42,023 bases of DNA from an uncultured Lactobacillus sp. Its GTDB lineage: Bacteria; Bacillota; Bacilli; Lactobacillales; Lactobacillaceae. The notes below the pieces were generated by a model. The model was given only the letters and a program-made list of their open reading frames with translations. It was not told the DNA's origin and did no database searches. Location: contig CALFSK010000047.1 of the NCBI GenBank assembly GCA_937916845.1, positions 1 through 42,023 on the forward strand, read 5' to 3'. The translations under genes and the position numbers were made by a program. The first letter of the stretch is position 1. Each line of letters begins with the position of its first letter. This document shows, one piece after another, positions 26,858-34,401 of this stretch.

Positions 26858-26891
26858 TGAAGCGCTTCACAAAAATTATTTATGCTATGAT
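26858..26891 (+). promoter_or_regulatory. hemH-mntH promoter with palindromic site
   Basis: The extended -10 box TGC-TATGAT (26883-26891) lies downstream of a perfect 12-base palindrome TGAAGCGCTTCA (26858-26869) that covers the -35 region. It is one base short of a good CcpA cre site and does not look like a Fur or MntR box, so the regulator is open. Confidence 0.5.
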
Positions 26892-26948
26892 TATTTTAAA
26901 GTTACGAACTAAAAAAACGTTTCAATTAAAAATAAAGGATCTGATTTT

Positions 26949-27905
26949 ATGGGTCGTGGTTTATTACTTGTCAATTTAGGGTCACCGGCAACGCCTGAAA
27001 CGGCTGACGTCAAAAGCTATCTCCGTGAATTTTTAAGTGATCAAAGCGTGGTCGAAATGCCACCCGCCCTGTGGCAACCAATCTTGCGCGGCATTATTTT
27101 ACCAACGCGGTCTTGGCGATCAGCCACGTTCTACCGCGACTGCTGGTTACCAGTCGGTTCACCGCTTATCGTACATAGTCAGGACTTGCGTGATCAAGTT
27201 CAAGCAGCGCTCCCAGACTGGGATGTCCGGCTAGCCATGACGTACGGCCAACCAGATATTGGCGACACGTTAAAAGCCATGGTTGCGGATGGTTGCCAGC
27301 ACCCCGTCGTTTTGCCGCTCTTTCCCCAGTTCACTCAAAGTACGCACCAAGGCATCATTAACCAGGTCAACGCAACGGGCATTCCGCACACCTTGATCCA
27401 TCACTTTTACGACCAGCCAACTTATCAGCAATTATTAGCCGCAAAGATCGAGAAAAGCTATCAACAACACCACTTTGACGCCGTCGTATTTAGCTATCAC
27501 AGCATTCCAACCGCAATGGTTCGCCATGGCGACCCCTACCAGCAAGAATGCGAAGCAACGACGACGGGCGTCAGCCAGTACTTGCAAACAGTACCAAAAG
27601 ACCAAATCGTCACGGCCTACCAATCCAAATTTGGGCCAATGCCGTGGCTTAAGCCGTACCTGCGCAACGAACTGATGCAACTCGTCGAAATGGGTAAACG
27701 GGACGTTTTAGTCGTGACACCGTCGTTTGTTTGCGATTGTTTAGAAACTTTGGAAGAAGATTTCGTTCAAAATTATCAAACTTTTCGCGCTAGTGGTGGC
27801 GACCGGTTTGATCTGGTGCCCTGCTTCAATGACGACCCCCAATTTGCCCATTTTCTCGCAACATTAGCCCTAAATGCTCAGGAGGTGGTCATTAATGACG
27901 CCTAA
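26949..27905 (+). CDS. hemH: Ferrochelatase, resembling the proteobacterial type
   Basis: 318 residues. It has LLLVNLGSPATPE at the N-terminus, YLREFLSDQSVVE (about 26-38), LPLFPQFTQST (about 122), FSYHSIP with the metal-binding His (about 180) and DCLETLEED with the catalytic Glu (about 262). It inserts Fe2+ into a porphyrin. The FLSD, LRGIILPTRS and GSPLIVHSQ blocks track E. coli HemH, as I recall it, better than Bacillus HemH/CpfC, which begins with YGTP. No other heme-synthesis gene is in the window. The gene overlaps mntH by 11 bases, which suggests translational coupling with a metal importer. Confidence 0.93.
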   Translation: MGRGLLLVNLGSPATPETADVKSYLREFLSDQSVVEMPPALWQPILRGIILPTRSWRSATFYRDCWLPVGSPLIVHSQDLRDQVQAALPDWDVRLAMTYGQPDIGDTLKAMVADGCQHPVVLPLFPQFTQSTHQGIINQVNATGIPHTLIHHFYDQPTYQQLLAAKIEKSYQQHHFDAVVFSYHSIPTAMVRHGDPYQQECEATTTGVSQYLQTVPKDQIVTAYQSKFGPMPWLKPYLRNELMQLVEMGKRDVLVVTPSFVCDCLETLEEDFVQNYQTFRASGGDRFDLVPCFNDDPQFAHFLATLALNAQEVVINDA

Positions 27906-29220
27906 TAAACGTCACAGTTTAGAAGAGATCAACCAGAGTGTGGCCGTTCCCGATGTTTATCAGAGTGCTTTTTGGCAGAAATTCCTTGCCTACAGCGGTC
28001 CCGGTGCCCTAGTTGCCGTGGGGTACATGGACCCCGGTAACTGGCTGACCTCACTAGCCGGCGGAGCGCAATTTCAGTACCAGCTACTGGCAGTACTCGC
28101 CCTTTCGATTCTCGTCGCCATGTTCATGCAGGCCTTAGCCATCAAGCTGGGCGTCGTGGCCCGGCAAGACTTGGCCCAGGCCATCGCCAGTACGCTTCCC
28201 CGACCCGTGCGCTACGCCGCGTGGATCCTCAACGAAGTCGCCATGATGGCCACCGATATGACCGGCGTTATCGGAACAGCGCTAGCTTTAAAAATGCTGT
28301 TTGGCCTACCCTTACTATTCGGTATCTTACTGACAATTGGGGACGTCTTAGTCGTGCTCCTTTTCCTCCGCTTTGGTATCAGACGGGTTGAGTTCATTGT
28401 ATTACTCGCAATTTTGACGGTCGGCATCATCTTCGGACTAGAAGTCGCCCGGGCCCACGTTGATACTAGCGCTGTATTCCGGGGATTCATCCCAAACAGT
28501 CTCATTTTTAAAAACCACCAGGCGCTCGTTTTGAGCTTAGGCATCTTAGGGGCAACGATCATGCCACATAACTTATACTTACACTCATCACTAGCTCAGA
28601 GTCGGCGCTACGACTATCACGATCCCGTCCAGGTCCGTGAAACTTTACGCTTCGCCAACTGGGATTCCAACGTGCACCTCGTGGCGGCCTTTCTAATCAA
28701 CGCGCTCCTGCTCGTTTTAGGGGGTAGCCTGTTTTTTGGGCATACCCACGCATTGGCAAGCTTACAGGCTGTCTTTCACGGTCTGCAAAATAACGCCATC
28801 GTCGGTCAATTAGCGAGCCCGTTAATGGGCGGCCTCTTCGCGTTAGCACTGCTCATCACTGGACTGATTTCTTCCATTACGAGCACCTTAGCGGGACAAA
28901 TCGTGATGGAAGGCTACCTGCACATTCGCTTACCCTTATGGCAACGGCGGCTATTGACCCGTTGCGTGACACTCATTCCCATTCTCATCATCGGTTTTAT
29001 GGTTGGCTTCAGTGACCAAGCCTTTGAAGCTTTGATCATCGATGCCCAGGTCGCCCTAAGCGTGGCCTTGCCGTTCACGATGCTCCCACTGGTTGCTTTG
29101 ACGAGTAACCGCAAATTGCTGGGCACACACGTCAATTCAACCGGCGTTCGTATCCTCGGTTATACGCTTGCTATTATCATCAGCTTATTAAACGTTGACT
29201 TAATTGTTAATCTATTTTGA
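27895..29220 (+). CDS. mntH: Nramp-family divalent metal (Mn2+/Fe2+) transporter
   Basis: 441 residues with about 11 membrane helices. The two Nramp metal-site motifs are intact: MDPGNWLTS in TM1 (near residue 45) and IMPHNLYLHSS in TM6 (near 223). It imports Mn2+ or Fe2+ with protons. The ATG at 27895 lies inside the end of hemH, after the strong ribosome site AGGAGGTGG. The pairing with ferrochelatase hints that iron delivery, rather than only manganese, may be part of its job; this is inference. A strong terminator follows. Confidence 0.94.
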   Translation: MTPNKRHSLEEINQSVAVPDVYQSAFWQKFLAYSGPGALVAVGYMDPGNWLTSLAGGAQFQYQLLAVLALSILVAMFMQALAIKLGVVARQDLAQAIASTLPRPVRYAAWILNEVAMMATDMTGVIGTALALKMLFGLPLLFGILLTIGDVLVVLLFLRFGIRRVEFIVLLAILTVGIIFGLEVARAHVDTSAVFRGFIPNSLIFKNHQALVLSLGILGATIMPHNLYLHSSLAQSRRYDYHDPVQVRETLRFANWDSNVHLVAAFLINALLLVLGGSLFFGHTHALASLQAVFHGLQNNAIVGQLASPLMGGLFALALLITGLISSITSTLAGQIVMEGYLHIRLPLWQRRLLTRCVTLIPILIIGFMVGFSDQAFEALIIDAQVALSVALPFTMLPLVALTSNRKLLGTHVNSTGVRILGYTLAIIISLLNVDLIVNLF

Positions 29221-29238
29221 GTTAATTATTGCCAACGC

Positions 29239-29275
29239 AAAAAGGGAGTTGAGACAAATGTCTCAACTCCCTTTT
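29239..29275 (+). terminator. hemH-mntH terminator
   Basis: AAAAAGGGAGTTGAGACA pairs with its complement around a two-base loop, with four T. The gap from here to 29438 shows nothing further. Confidence 0.92.
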
Positions 29276-29438
29276 ACCACCGTGACTAAGATGGCGGATC
29301 AATTAACCAGTTCAAATCGTCATTCGAACCCGTGAAGTGATTTAATGACATTACAACATGGCGCCGTCGATAAGTCAATCCTTATTCAAGTTTAACTAAT
29401 TGTTTCAAAGTACAGCCGTCAAGGTTAAGAATCGTTAA

Positions 29439-30335
29439 TCAGTCGGGGGTATTAACAAGGTACGCCCGTAAGAACGCCTCTTCGTCGTCATTGGCCTGCT
29501 GACCGACAACACTTTTTTGATCGACTAAGAACACGTGGCCTTGGGGCTTTTCAGGCGTTCCATACATCTTAAAGACGTGTGGGATTTTCTTGGCCGTCAT
29601 AAAACCGTCCATTTTGGCTGAATTGTTACGTAAGAAGTCCGTGTTGCCCGTACAAATAAACGTCGGAATAAACGGAGCCTGCAAATTCTCTTCCGTCGCC
29701 AACCGTTGCCGCTGAGTTTTGACGATTTTAGGTGAAAAGTAGGCTGCACCCGCATCCGTAACCATCCCCGGATCCAACATAAATAACGCCGCACTGTTTA
29801 GGACTAACGCCCGAAAATGCAACTTAGTTAACGAATAACCGAACTGACTCCGGTAGTCGGGGTTCGTCAAAATCGTGGCGTACTGTTCAGCCATCTGACC
29901 GCCAGCACTGTCCCCCATTAAGATCACGTTATTTGGATCTAATCCGTATTCTTCGGCGTGTTCGGCGACCCAGTGAACGTAGGCGTCAACGTCATCCAAC
30001 TGGTCGGGAAAAACGACGTCCGGAGCCAGCCGGTAGTTAGGGTTCACAAAGGCGAATCCCCGCTGGGCCCAGTTCAAGCCAAAGAATTGATAGGTTTCCT
30101 TAGTCCCATAACACCAGCCCCCACCGTGAATATTGATAATCGTTGGAATGGGCTTGGACACCCCGGTCGGTAAATATAAATCTAATAGGTGCCACGGTGT
30201 TTCTGCCCCATACCTTAAGTCATTAACCCGTTTGACACCCGGTACTTCGGTTGGTAAACCCGCGTCACGGCGATCATCGTTTGCCTTAAACGACTGACGC
30301 AGGTCCATAATTGCCTTTTTTTCTGATACACTCAT
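29439..30335 (-). CDS. Alpha/beta-hydrolase esterase (HSL-type)
   Basis: 298 residues. The oxyanion motif is NIHGGGWCYG (about 68-77) and the nucleophile elbow GDSAGGQ (about 141-147). The acid is likely in CTGNTDFL (about 228) and the histidine in GHVFLVD (about 265). This is the hormone-sensitive-lipase/carboxylesterase group. No signal peptide is present, so it acts inside the cell, probably on short acyl esters. The ATG follows GGAGGCGGTTACATA. It is monocistronic. The substrate is not known. Confidence 0.88.
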   Translation of the reverse strand: MSVSEKKAIMDLRQSFKANDDRRDAGLPTEVPGVKRVNDLRYGAETPWHLLDLYLPTGVSKPIPTIINIHGGGWCYGTKETYQFFGLNWAQRGFAFVNPNYRLAPDVVFPDQLDDVDAYVHWVAEHAEEYGLDPNNVILMGDSAGGQMAEQYATILTNPDYRSQFGYSLTKLHFRALVLNSAALFMLDPGMVTDAGAAYFSPKIVKTQRQRLATEENLQAPFIPTFICTGNTDFLRNNSAKMDGFMTAKKIPHVFKMYGTPEKPQGHVFLVDQKSVVGQQANDDEEAFLRAYLVNTPD

Positions 30336-30361
30336 TATGTAACCGCCTCCATCACCAGTTA

Positions 30362-30391
30362 ATTTTAAGCCTTAAACTTAGCAACCGGCAA
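30362..30391 (-). promoter_or_regulatory. Promoter of the esterase gene
   Basis: On the minus strand TTGCCG is followed after 18 bases by TAAAAT, about 27 bases before the ATG. Confidence 0.5.
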
Positions 30392-30402
30392 GGGAAACTT
30401 TA

Positions 30403-30443
30403 TGCTACAATAAAAACCGTCGTTATCATGAAGATAACGGCGG
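30403..30443 (+). promoter_or_regulatory. Extended -10 box and inverted repeat before the phosphoesterase
   Basis: TGC-TACAAT (30403-30411) is followed at once by CCGTCGTTATC and GATAACGGCGG (30417-30443), an 11-base-pair inverted repeat with one G-U pair and a five-base loop. No T run follows, so it is not a terminator. It would lie at the very 5' end of a leader of about 210 bases, or act as an operator. Confidence 0.45.
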
Positions 30444-30629
30444 CTATGAAACGAATTGGCTTGAATATACGTGCTATATATTACTTCGTTTCATCCATAA
30501 TTATAACAGATAAAGGTTACGATGAGTTTGCAGAGTAATTACAAACGTGCAAATTATCACCCCCGCCTTTTCCAGTCATCCACTTCCAAGCTAGTGGATA
30601 TGGATACATAGAGAAAGGAAGTCCTACTG

Positions 30630-31466
30630 ATGGTTAAAATTGCAGTGCTTTCCGACGTTCATGGTAACGCCACTGCTCTCGAAGCTGTCTTACATGACGC
30701 TTCGGCACAAGGCGTGGACGACTACTGGACGGTCGGCGATATGACGGTCCGAGGACCCGAATCCGAACGGTGTTTAAACTTACTAGATGCCGTCCAACCG
30801 TCCGCTTACGTCCTAGGCAACCATGAACAAAATTACCAAAAAGTTCTGAACGCAACCCCGACTAACTTTACTAAGCCTAAGCAAGTTATGGCGACCATTT
30901 TGACTGCTTATGACCGCCGACAGTTAAGCCCATCACATTTTCAGCAATTATTACAATTACCGCTGACCGTGACCAAACACGTGGGACCGCTGACCATTCG
31001 TTTACAACACGTCCTCCCTAATTTCGCTAGCGGACACTCACTTGCGCCCACGGCCGAACAGGTTAATTTTGACCAAGCTGCTGCTGGAGACGTGGACATC
31101 GTGATTTACGCCCACACCCATCAGCCCATCATGCGGTACTCAACCCAAGGACAACTGATTTTAAACGCGGGGACGGTCGGGCTTCCGACTGCCATCAATC
31201 CCCGCTTACGTCAGCCCCGTGCTTCTTACCTGATTTTAACGATCGATGATCAAGGCTTGCAAAATACCGAGTACCGCCAAGTTGATTTTGACTGGCGACT
31301 GGCGATTCAAATTGCAAAAGACCGCAACCTACCCTACTTGCCATTCTATGAACAGACGTTGGCCACGAACGCTTACCAATACGCGCCCAGCGCCGTATCC
31401 GCTTACAACATCCAGCACGACATGGATAAGCAAGCGCGTTTAATTCTTAGCGATAATCGTCGCTGA
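30630..31466 (+). CDS. Metallophosphoesterase (calcineurin-like)
   Basis: 278 residues. The metal-site motifs run in order: SDVHGN (about 8), VGDMTVRGP (about 36), LGNHEQN (about 62), and the C-terminal YAHTHQP (about 153) and NAGTVGLP (about 172). The fold is a two-metal phosphodiesterase or phosphatase of the YfcE/ApaH-like group, acting in the cytoplasm. The substrate is undetermined. The start ATG follows AAAGGAAG by ten bases. The next gene has its own probable promoter (TATACT at 31518-31523). Confidence 0.88.
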   Translation: MVKIAVLSDVHGNATALEAVLHDASAQGVDDYWTVGDMTVRGPESERCLNLLDAVQPSAYVLGNHEQNYQKVLNATPTNFTKPKQVMATILTAYDRRQLSPSHFQQLLQLPLTVTKHVGPLTIRLQHVLPNFASGHSLAPTAEQVNFDQAAAGDVDIVIYAHTHQPIMRYSTQGQLILNAGTVGLPTAINPRLRQPRASYLILTIDDQGLQNTEYRQVDFDWRLAIQIAKDRNLPYLPFYEQTLATNAYQYAPSAVSAYNIQHDMDKQARLILSDNRR

Positions 31467-31578
31467 AAAAACACTAAGAATTCGGAAGAAAATAGTTTCA
31501 TTCTGTCATGATTTCTGTATACTGTTTAAGTCGAGCGTTGAACCTTAACGTTTGGTTTCAAGAGAGGAGTCATGATTA

Positions 31579-32100
31579 ATGTACATTAAACAAGCAACCC
31601 TTGATGATTTAGATACGATCATCGATATTTTAAGCGACGGGCGTAACCAGTTAGCCGAGGCCGGGGTCGACCAATGGCAAGGCGACTATCCTTCCCGCAA
31701 GCAAATCACTGGCGATATTATGCAAGGCGTCGCGTTCTTAGTTAACGCCGACGATAACGCTACGGTCGGTGCCGTAGCGATTGTGCCATCACCAGACGCC
31801 ACTTATGACACGGCTAACGCTGAATGGCTGAACAAGACGGAACCTTACCGGGTCCTTCACCGCGTAGCGATTCATTCAAGCCACGCTGGCCATGGCTATG
31901 CCACCCAATTATTTGAAAAGATCATTACTCACATCACTGAAAAACACGCCGAAATTAAAAGTATTCGGATTGATACCCACTCAGACAACTTAGCAATGCA
32001 ACATTTAATTGCCAAGATGGGCTTCCAACGGGTCGGTGAAATGGTCGGTGTTTACCACCACGATGACGTTTGTTATGTTTATGAAAAATTGATCCACTAA
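31579..32100 (+). CDS. GNAT-family N-acetyltransferase
   Basis: 173 residues. The acetyl-CoA-binding motif appears as LHRVAIHSSHAGHGYATQLF (about 94-113). The fourth-strand region IDTHSDNLAMQHLIAKMGFQ (about 135) matches the family. The acceptor cannot be deduced. The start follows AGAGGAG by about 11 bases. It ends in a strong terminator and is then followed by composite repeat copy 5. Confidence 0.88.
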   Translation: MYIKQATLDDLDTIIDILSDGRNQLAEAGVDQWQGDYPSRKQITGDIMQGVAFLVNADDNATVGAVAIVPSPDATYDTANAEWLNKTEPYRVLHRVAIHSSHAGHGYATQLFEKIITHITEKHAEIKSIRIDTHSDNLAMQHLIAKMGFQRVGEMVGVYHHDDVCYVYEKLIH

Positions 32101-32107
32101 ACAACCT

Positions 32108-32145
32108 GCTCCTCAAGCCGGATTTCCGGTTTGAGGAGCTTTTTT
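32108..32145 (+). terminator. Acetyltransferase terminator
   Basis: GCTCCTCAAGCCGG pairs with CCGGTTTGAGGAGC around a four-base loop, then six T. Confidence 0.95.
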
Positions 32146-32191
32146 GTCCTGTTCTAAAGATTGAAACAATCATAATCATTCTCAAGATACC

Positions 32192-32362
32192 CGCTCCAGC
32201 GGTCAGCCTTGGTGTGCTAGGGGGGACGGTCCCAGCCACAGGACGGTCTGCGACCTCGATTCCAAGCCGATAACCCGCGTCTTTGAATCGCCCCGCAAGA
32301 TTGGCGTAAAATTCGCCCGCTAATCTTGCCGACACAGCACACCAAGGCTGACCGCCTGCGCT
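32192..32362 (+). repeat. Composite repeat, unit B, copy 5
   Basis: The 20-base arms (32199-32218 and 32336-32355) are perfectly complementary, yet differ from the copy 2 arms at three paired positions. The inner hairpins GGTCCCAG/CTGCGACC, CGATTC-cAAG/CTTTGAATCG and AAGATTGGCG/CGCTAATCTT are kept. Confidence 0.93.
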
Positions 32363-32404
32363 AAAATTAAATTTACTATTGTTATTGCTGTCAAATGATC
32401 AGAG

Positions 32405-32573
32405 GTTGTCACTGATAGTATCGGTCGTGAAGGTGGTGTTGGCCGATGCTTTTCGGCCTTACACCATGGACGGTCCGGGACAATTGCGCTTTTTGCAATC
32501 GTTCCGGACGAGGGACAAGACGTTTCTCAGGCTTGACCCGGTCCCACGACCGCATGCTATCAGTGACGACCGG
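32405..32573 (+). repeat. Composite repeat, unit A, copy 5
   Basis: The outer stem is GTCACTGATAG/CTATCAGTGAC, then GGTCGTG/CACGACC. Hairpin 1 is GGTGT/ACACC topped by GGCCGA/TCGGCC. Hairpin 2 is CGGGACAATTGC/GCAATCGTTCCGG. Hairpin 3 is CAAG/CTTG with loop ACGTTTCTCAGG. The spacer to unit B contains TTTACTATTGTTATT. Confidence 0.93.
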
Positions 32574-32617
32574 ACTAGATTTATAAATGATTTTTTTGTA
32601 ACCCGTTGTGCCCTCAT

Positions 32618-33139
32618 CTACTGGTCACTATTAGATACGTTCCTGATTTTAGTTAGAACATCTTTATTCTGGTGCACCGTTTGACAGTCTTGGTCTAGCA
32701 AGTACGCCAACTGAGCTCGACGTTGTGACCGGTCCAAGAAAACGTAACTCCGCGGCGCAACAAAGTTCGGGAACTGTGCCTTTAGATTGGCCAAGCGCAC
32801 CGGCTCGAAAGTAATGACAGTCGTCACCGGAATTGCTAGGCCCGTGCTGGCGGGTGCTAAGTAGGCCATCGTTGCCTGGGGATCATCCCCTTGTAGCTTG
32901 GCGCCCAGTTGGCCAAGGACTGCAGAGGCCGCTGTAATGGCCGGGGCACACTGGACGTAACTACCGATGCCACCCTGCTTTCCAGTCGTATAGATAAACG
33001 CTTGAAACGCGCGTGAATAAAAGCGACGCCGAAACTCAAGCACCTTATCGCCAGCTGCAATCGCCGCCGCTGGTTGCGGATGCAGCGAAAAAAGTAACGT
33101 TGGTAATTGAGGATCATAATAATCTTGAATGGTTGACAC
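32618..33139 (-). CDS. ASCH/PUA-like domain protein
   Basis: 173 residues. The N-terminal LLFSLHPQPAAAIAAGDKVLEFRRR (about 15-39) has the ASCH pattern: a strand, a helix, G-x-K, then E-F/Y-R-R. ASCH domains are PUA-like folds linked to RNA or nucleotide-derivative binding. The specific role is unknown. The C-terminal half (from about residue 120) has RSYVFLDRSQRRAQL and no recognised motif. It is a single gene, convergent with the acetyltransferase across composite repeat copy 5, and no intrinsic terminator is seen before that repeat. Confidence 0.7.
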   Translation of the reverse strand: MSTIQDYYDPQLPTLLFSLHPQPAAAIAAGDKVLEFRRRFYSRAFQAFIYTTGKQGGIGSYVQCAPAITAASAVLGQLGAKLQGDDPQATMAYLAPASTGLAIPVTTVITFEPVRLANLKAQFPNFVAPRSYVFLDRSQRRAQLAYLLDQDCQTVHQNKDVLTKIRNVSNSDQ

Positions 33140-33321
33140 ACTGCCACCTCATTTTGCTTTGAATTGGATGTCTTTAGTATAAAACAAGCCCCACCAGCGA
33201 ACAAAACGCGAACTTTATAACGTTTGTAATTTTAATTATCCGGATTTATATGTTGATAAGCTGGAAATTACCGCTTTTTTATTGTATATTGTTCGTATCA
33301 ACAGCAAAGGTGGAATTAATT

Positions 33322-34398
33322 GTGCACTGGTTAGCAGATTTATTAGCCGCCGTGGGGGTCGTCTTGAATGGGATTCCCCAAGGTATTATGGCAATGACGC
33401 TCGGATTTGCCGTTTTTCCGACCGCCTTTTCATTTGGATTAGCAGCACTGGTTAACGGCGTTGCCGGCTCGGTTGCCCCGATTTCATTTCAAGCAGAATC
33501 CTTAGCCTTAACCGGACATTTAGGTAAGGACCTCCGCGAGCGAACTTCAATCATTTTCTTCGGGGCGGCAATCATGTTGGCAATCGGGCTAACCGGTTCT
33601 TTGACCCGCATCGTCGACATTTTAGGCAATCAAATCATGGCTGGGATGATGGCCGGAGTTGGCCTAATGCTCGCCAAGATTGCGCTACAAATGACCAAGG
33701 AACAGCGTAATTTTGGGTGGCTGTCGATTGCCCTAGCCACCGTGACTTACATTATCAGTAAGGACTTAGTCTGGACCATTGCAATTTCCGTTATTGGCAC
33801 GAGTTTATACGCGGTCTTCGGCGAAAAGTATCACGTGACCCTTCCAGAACACGTCACGGCCCGCAAGTTTCAATTTGTAAAACCCTTAGTCAACGTAAAA
33901 ATCTTACGGGGCGCACTGAGCCTCGCCTGCTTAAACATCGGTGCCAACATTTCATACGGCCTGATTACAGGACAAATGACGGGACAAAAGCCCAACCCAG
34001 TTAACCTTAACTTATTGACGAGTACGCAAGCGTTGGCCGACTTTGGCACGAGTTTACTCGGTGGTGCGCCCGTTGAAACCATTATTTCTGCGACTGCCAG
34101 TGCACCAGAACCCGTGATTGCCGGCGTCTTAATGATGGTCATCATGGCAATTATTCTATTGATGGGCTGGCTTCCTAAAGTGGGGCAATACGTTCCTAGC
34201 GCTTCGATTGCCGGTTTTCTATTTATCTTAGGGACCGTCGTCATCTTCCCAGAAAACGCCGCAACTGCCATGCACGGTTCAATGGGGACGATTGCTGGGA
34301 TCACTCTAGTCATTACCGCGCTGGTCGATCCGTTTACCGGCCTACTCAGCGGTGCTATTTTGAAATTTGGTTTGCCATTATTAGGATTGGGGATCTAA
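33322..34398 (+). CDS. Probable purine/nucleobase permease (NCS2-like)
   Basis: About 358 residues with about 10-12 hydrophobic segments. NGVAGSVAPISFQAESLALTG (about 49-69) has the polar Gln/Glu pattern of nucleobase transporters. GTSLLGGAPVETIISAT (about 238) resembles the conserved substrate region of NCS2/AzgA-type proteins. It is shorter than typical NCS2 permeases (about 430 residues), so the family call is tentative. The GTG at 33322 lies seven bases after AAAGGTGGA; an ATG at 33250 has no ribosome site. The phosphoribosyltransferase gene starts three bases after the stop, which supports a purine uptake and salvage pair. Confidence 0.65.
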   Translation: MHWLADLLAAVGVVLNGIPQGIMAMTLGFAVFPTAFSFGLAALVNGVAGSVAPISFQAESLALTGHLGKDLRERTSIIFFGAAIMLAIGLTGSLTRIVDILGNQIMAGMMAGVGLMLAKIALQMTKEQRNFGWLSIALATVTYIISKDLVWTIAISVIGTSLYAVFGEKYHVTLPEHVTARKFQFVKPLVNVKILRGALSLACLNIGANISYGLITGQMTGQKPNPVNLNLLTSTQALADFGTSLLGGAPVETIISATASAPEPVIAGVLMMVIMAIILLMGWLPKVGQYVPSASIAGFLFILGTVVIFPENAATAMHGSMGTIAGITLVITALVDPFTGLLSGAILKFGLPLLGLGI

Positions 34399-34401
34399 CA
34401 C

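Noticed and set aside
26858..26869. cre (CcpA) site upstream of hemH
   Set aside because: TGAAGCGCTTCA lacks one base of the TG-W-AA-N-CG core, so it does not fit the consensus; kept only as an unexplained palindrome.
29276..29438. Hidden gene or composite repeat in the convergent gap after mntH
   Set aside because: I see neither a supported reading frame nor any match to units A or B here. This gap shows that not every convergent gap carries the repeat.
145..32573. CRISPR array or insertion-sequence interpretation of the repeats
   Set aside because: Copies are kilobases apart with unrelated DNA between them, so this is not a CRISPR array. No transposase or clear target-site duplication is visible, so an autonomous insertion sequence is excluded. 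A non-autonomous element remains possible.
33205..33225. Possible PurR box upstream of the purine permease
   Set aside because: GCGAAC occurs twice near 33200-33215 and resembles part of a PurBox, but the first C of CCGAAC is changed and the usual inverted second box is not present. Too weak to list as a site.
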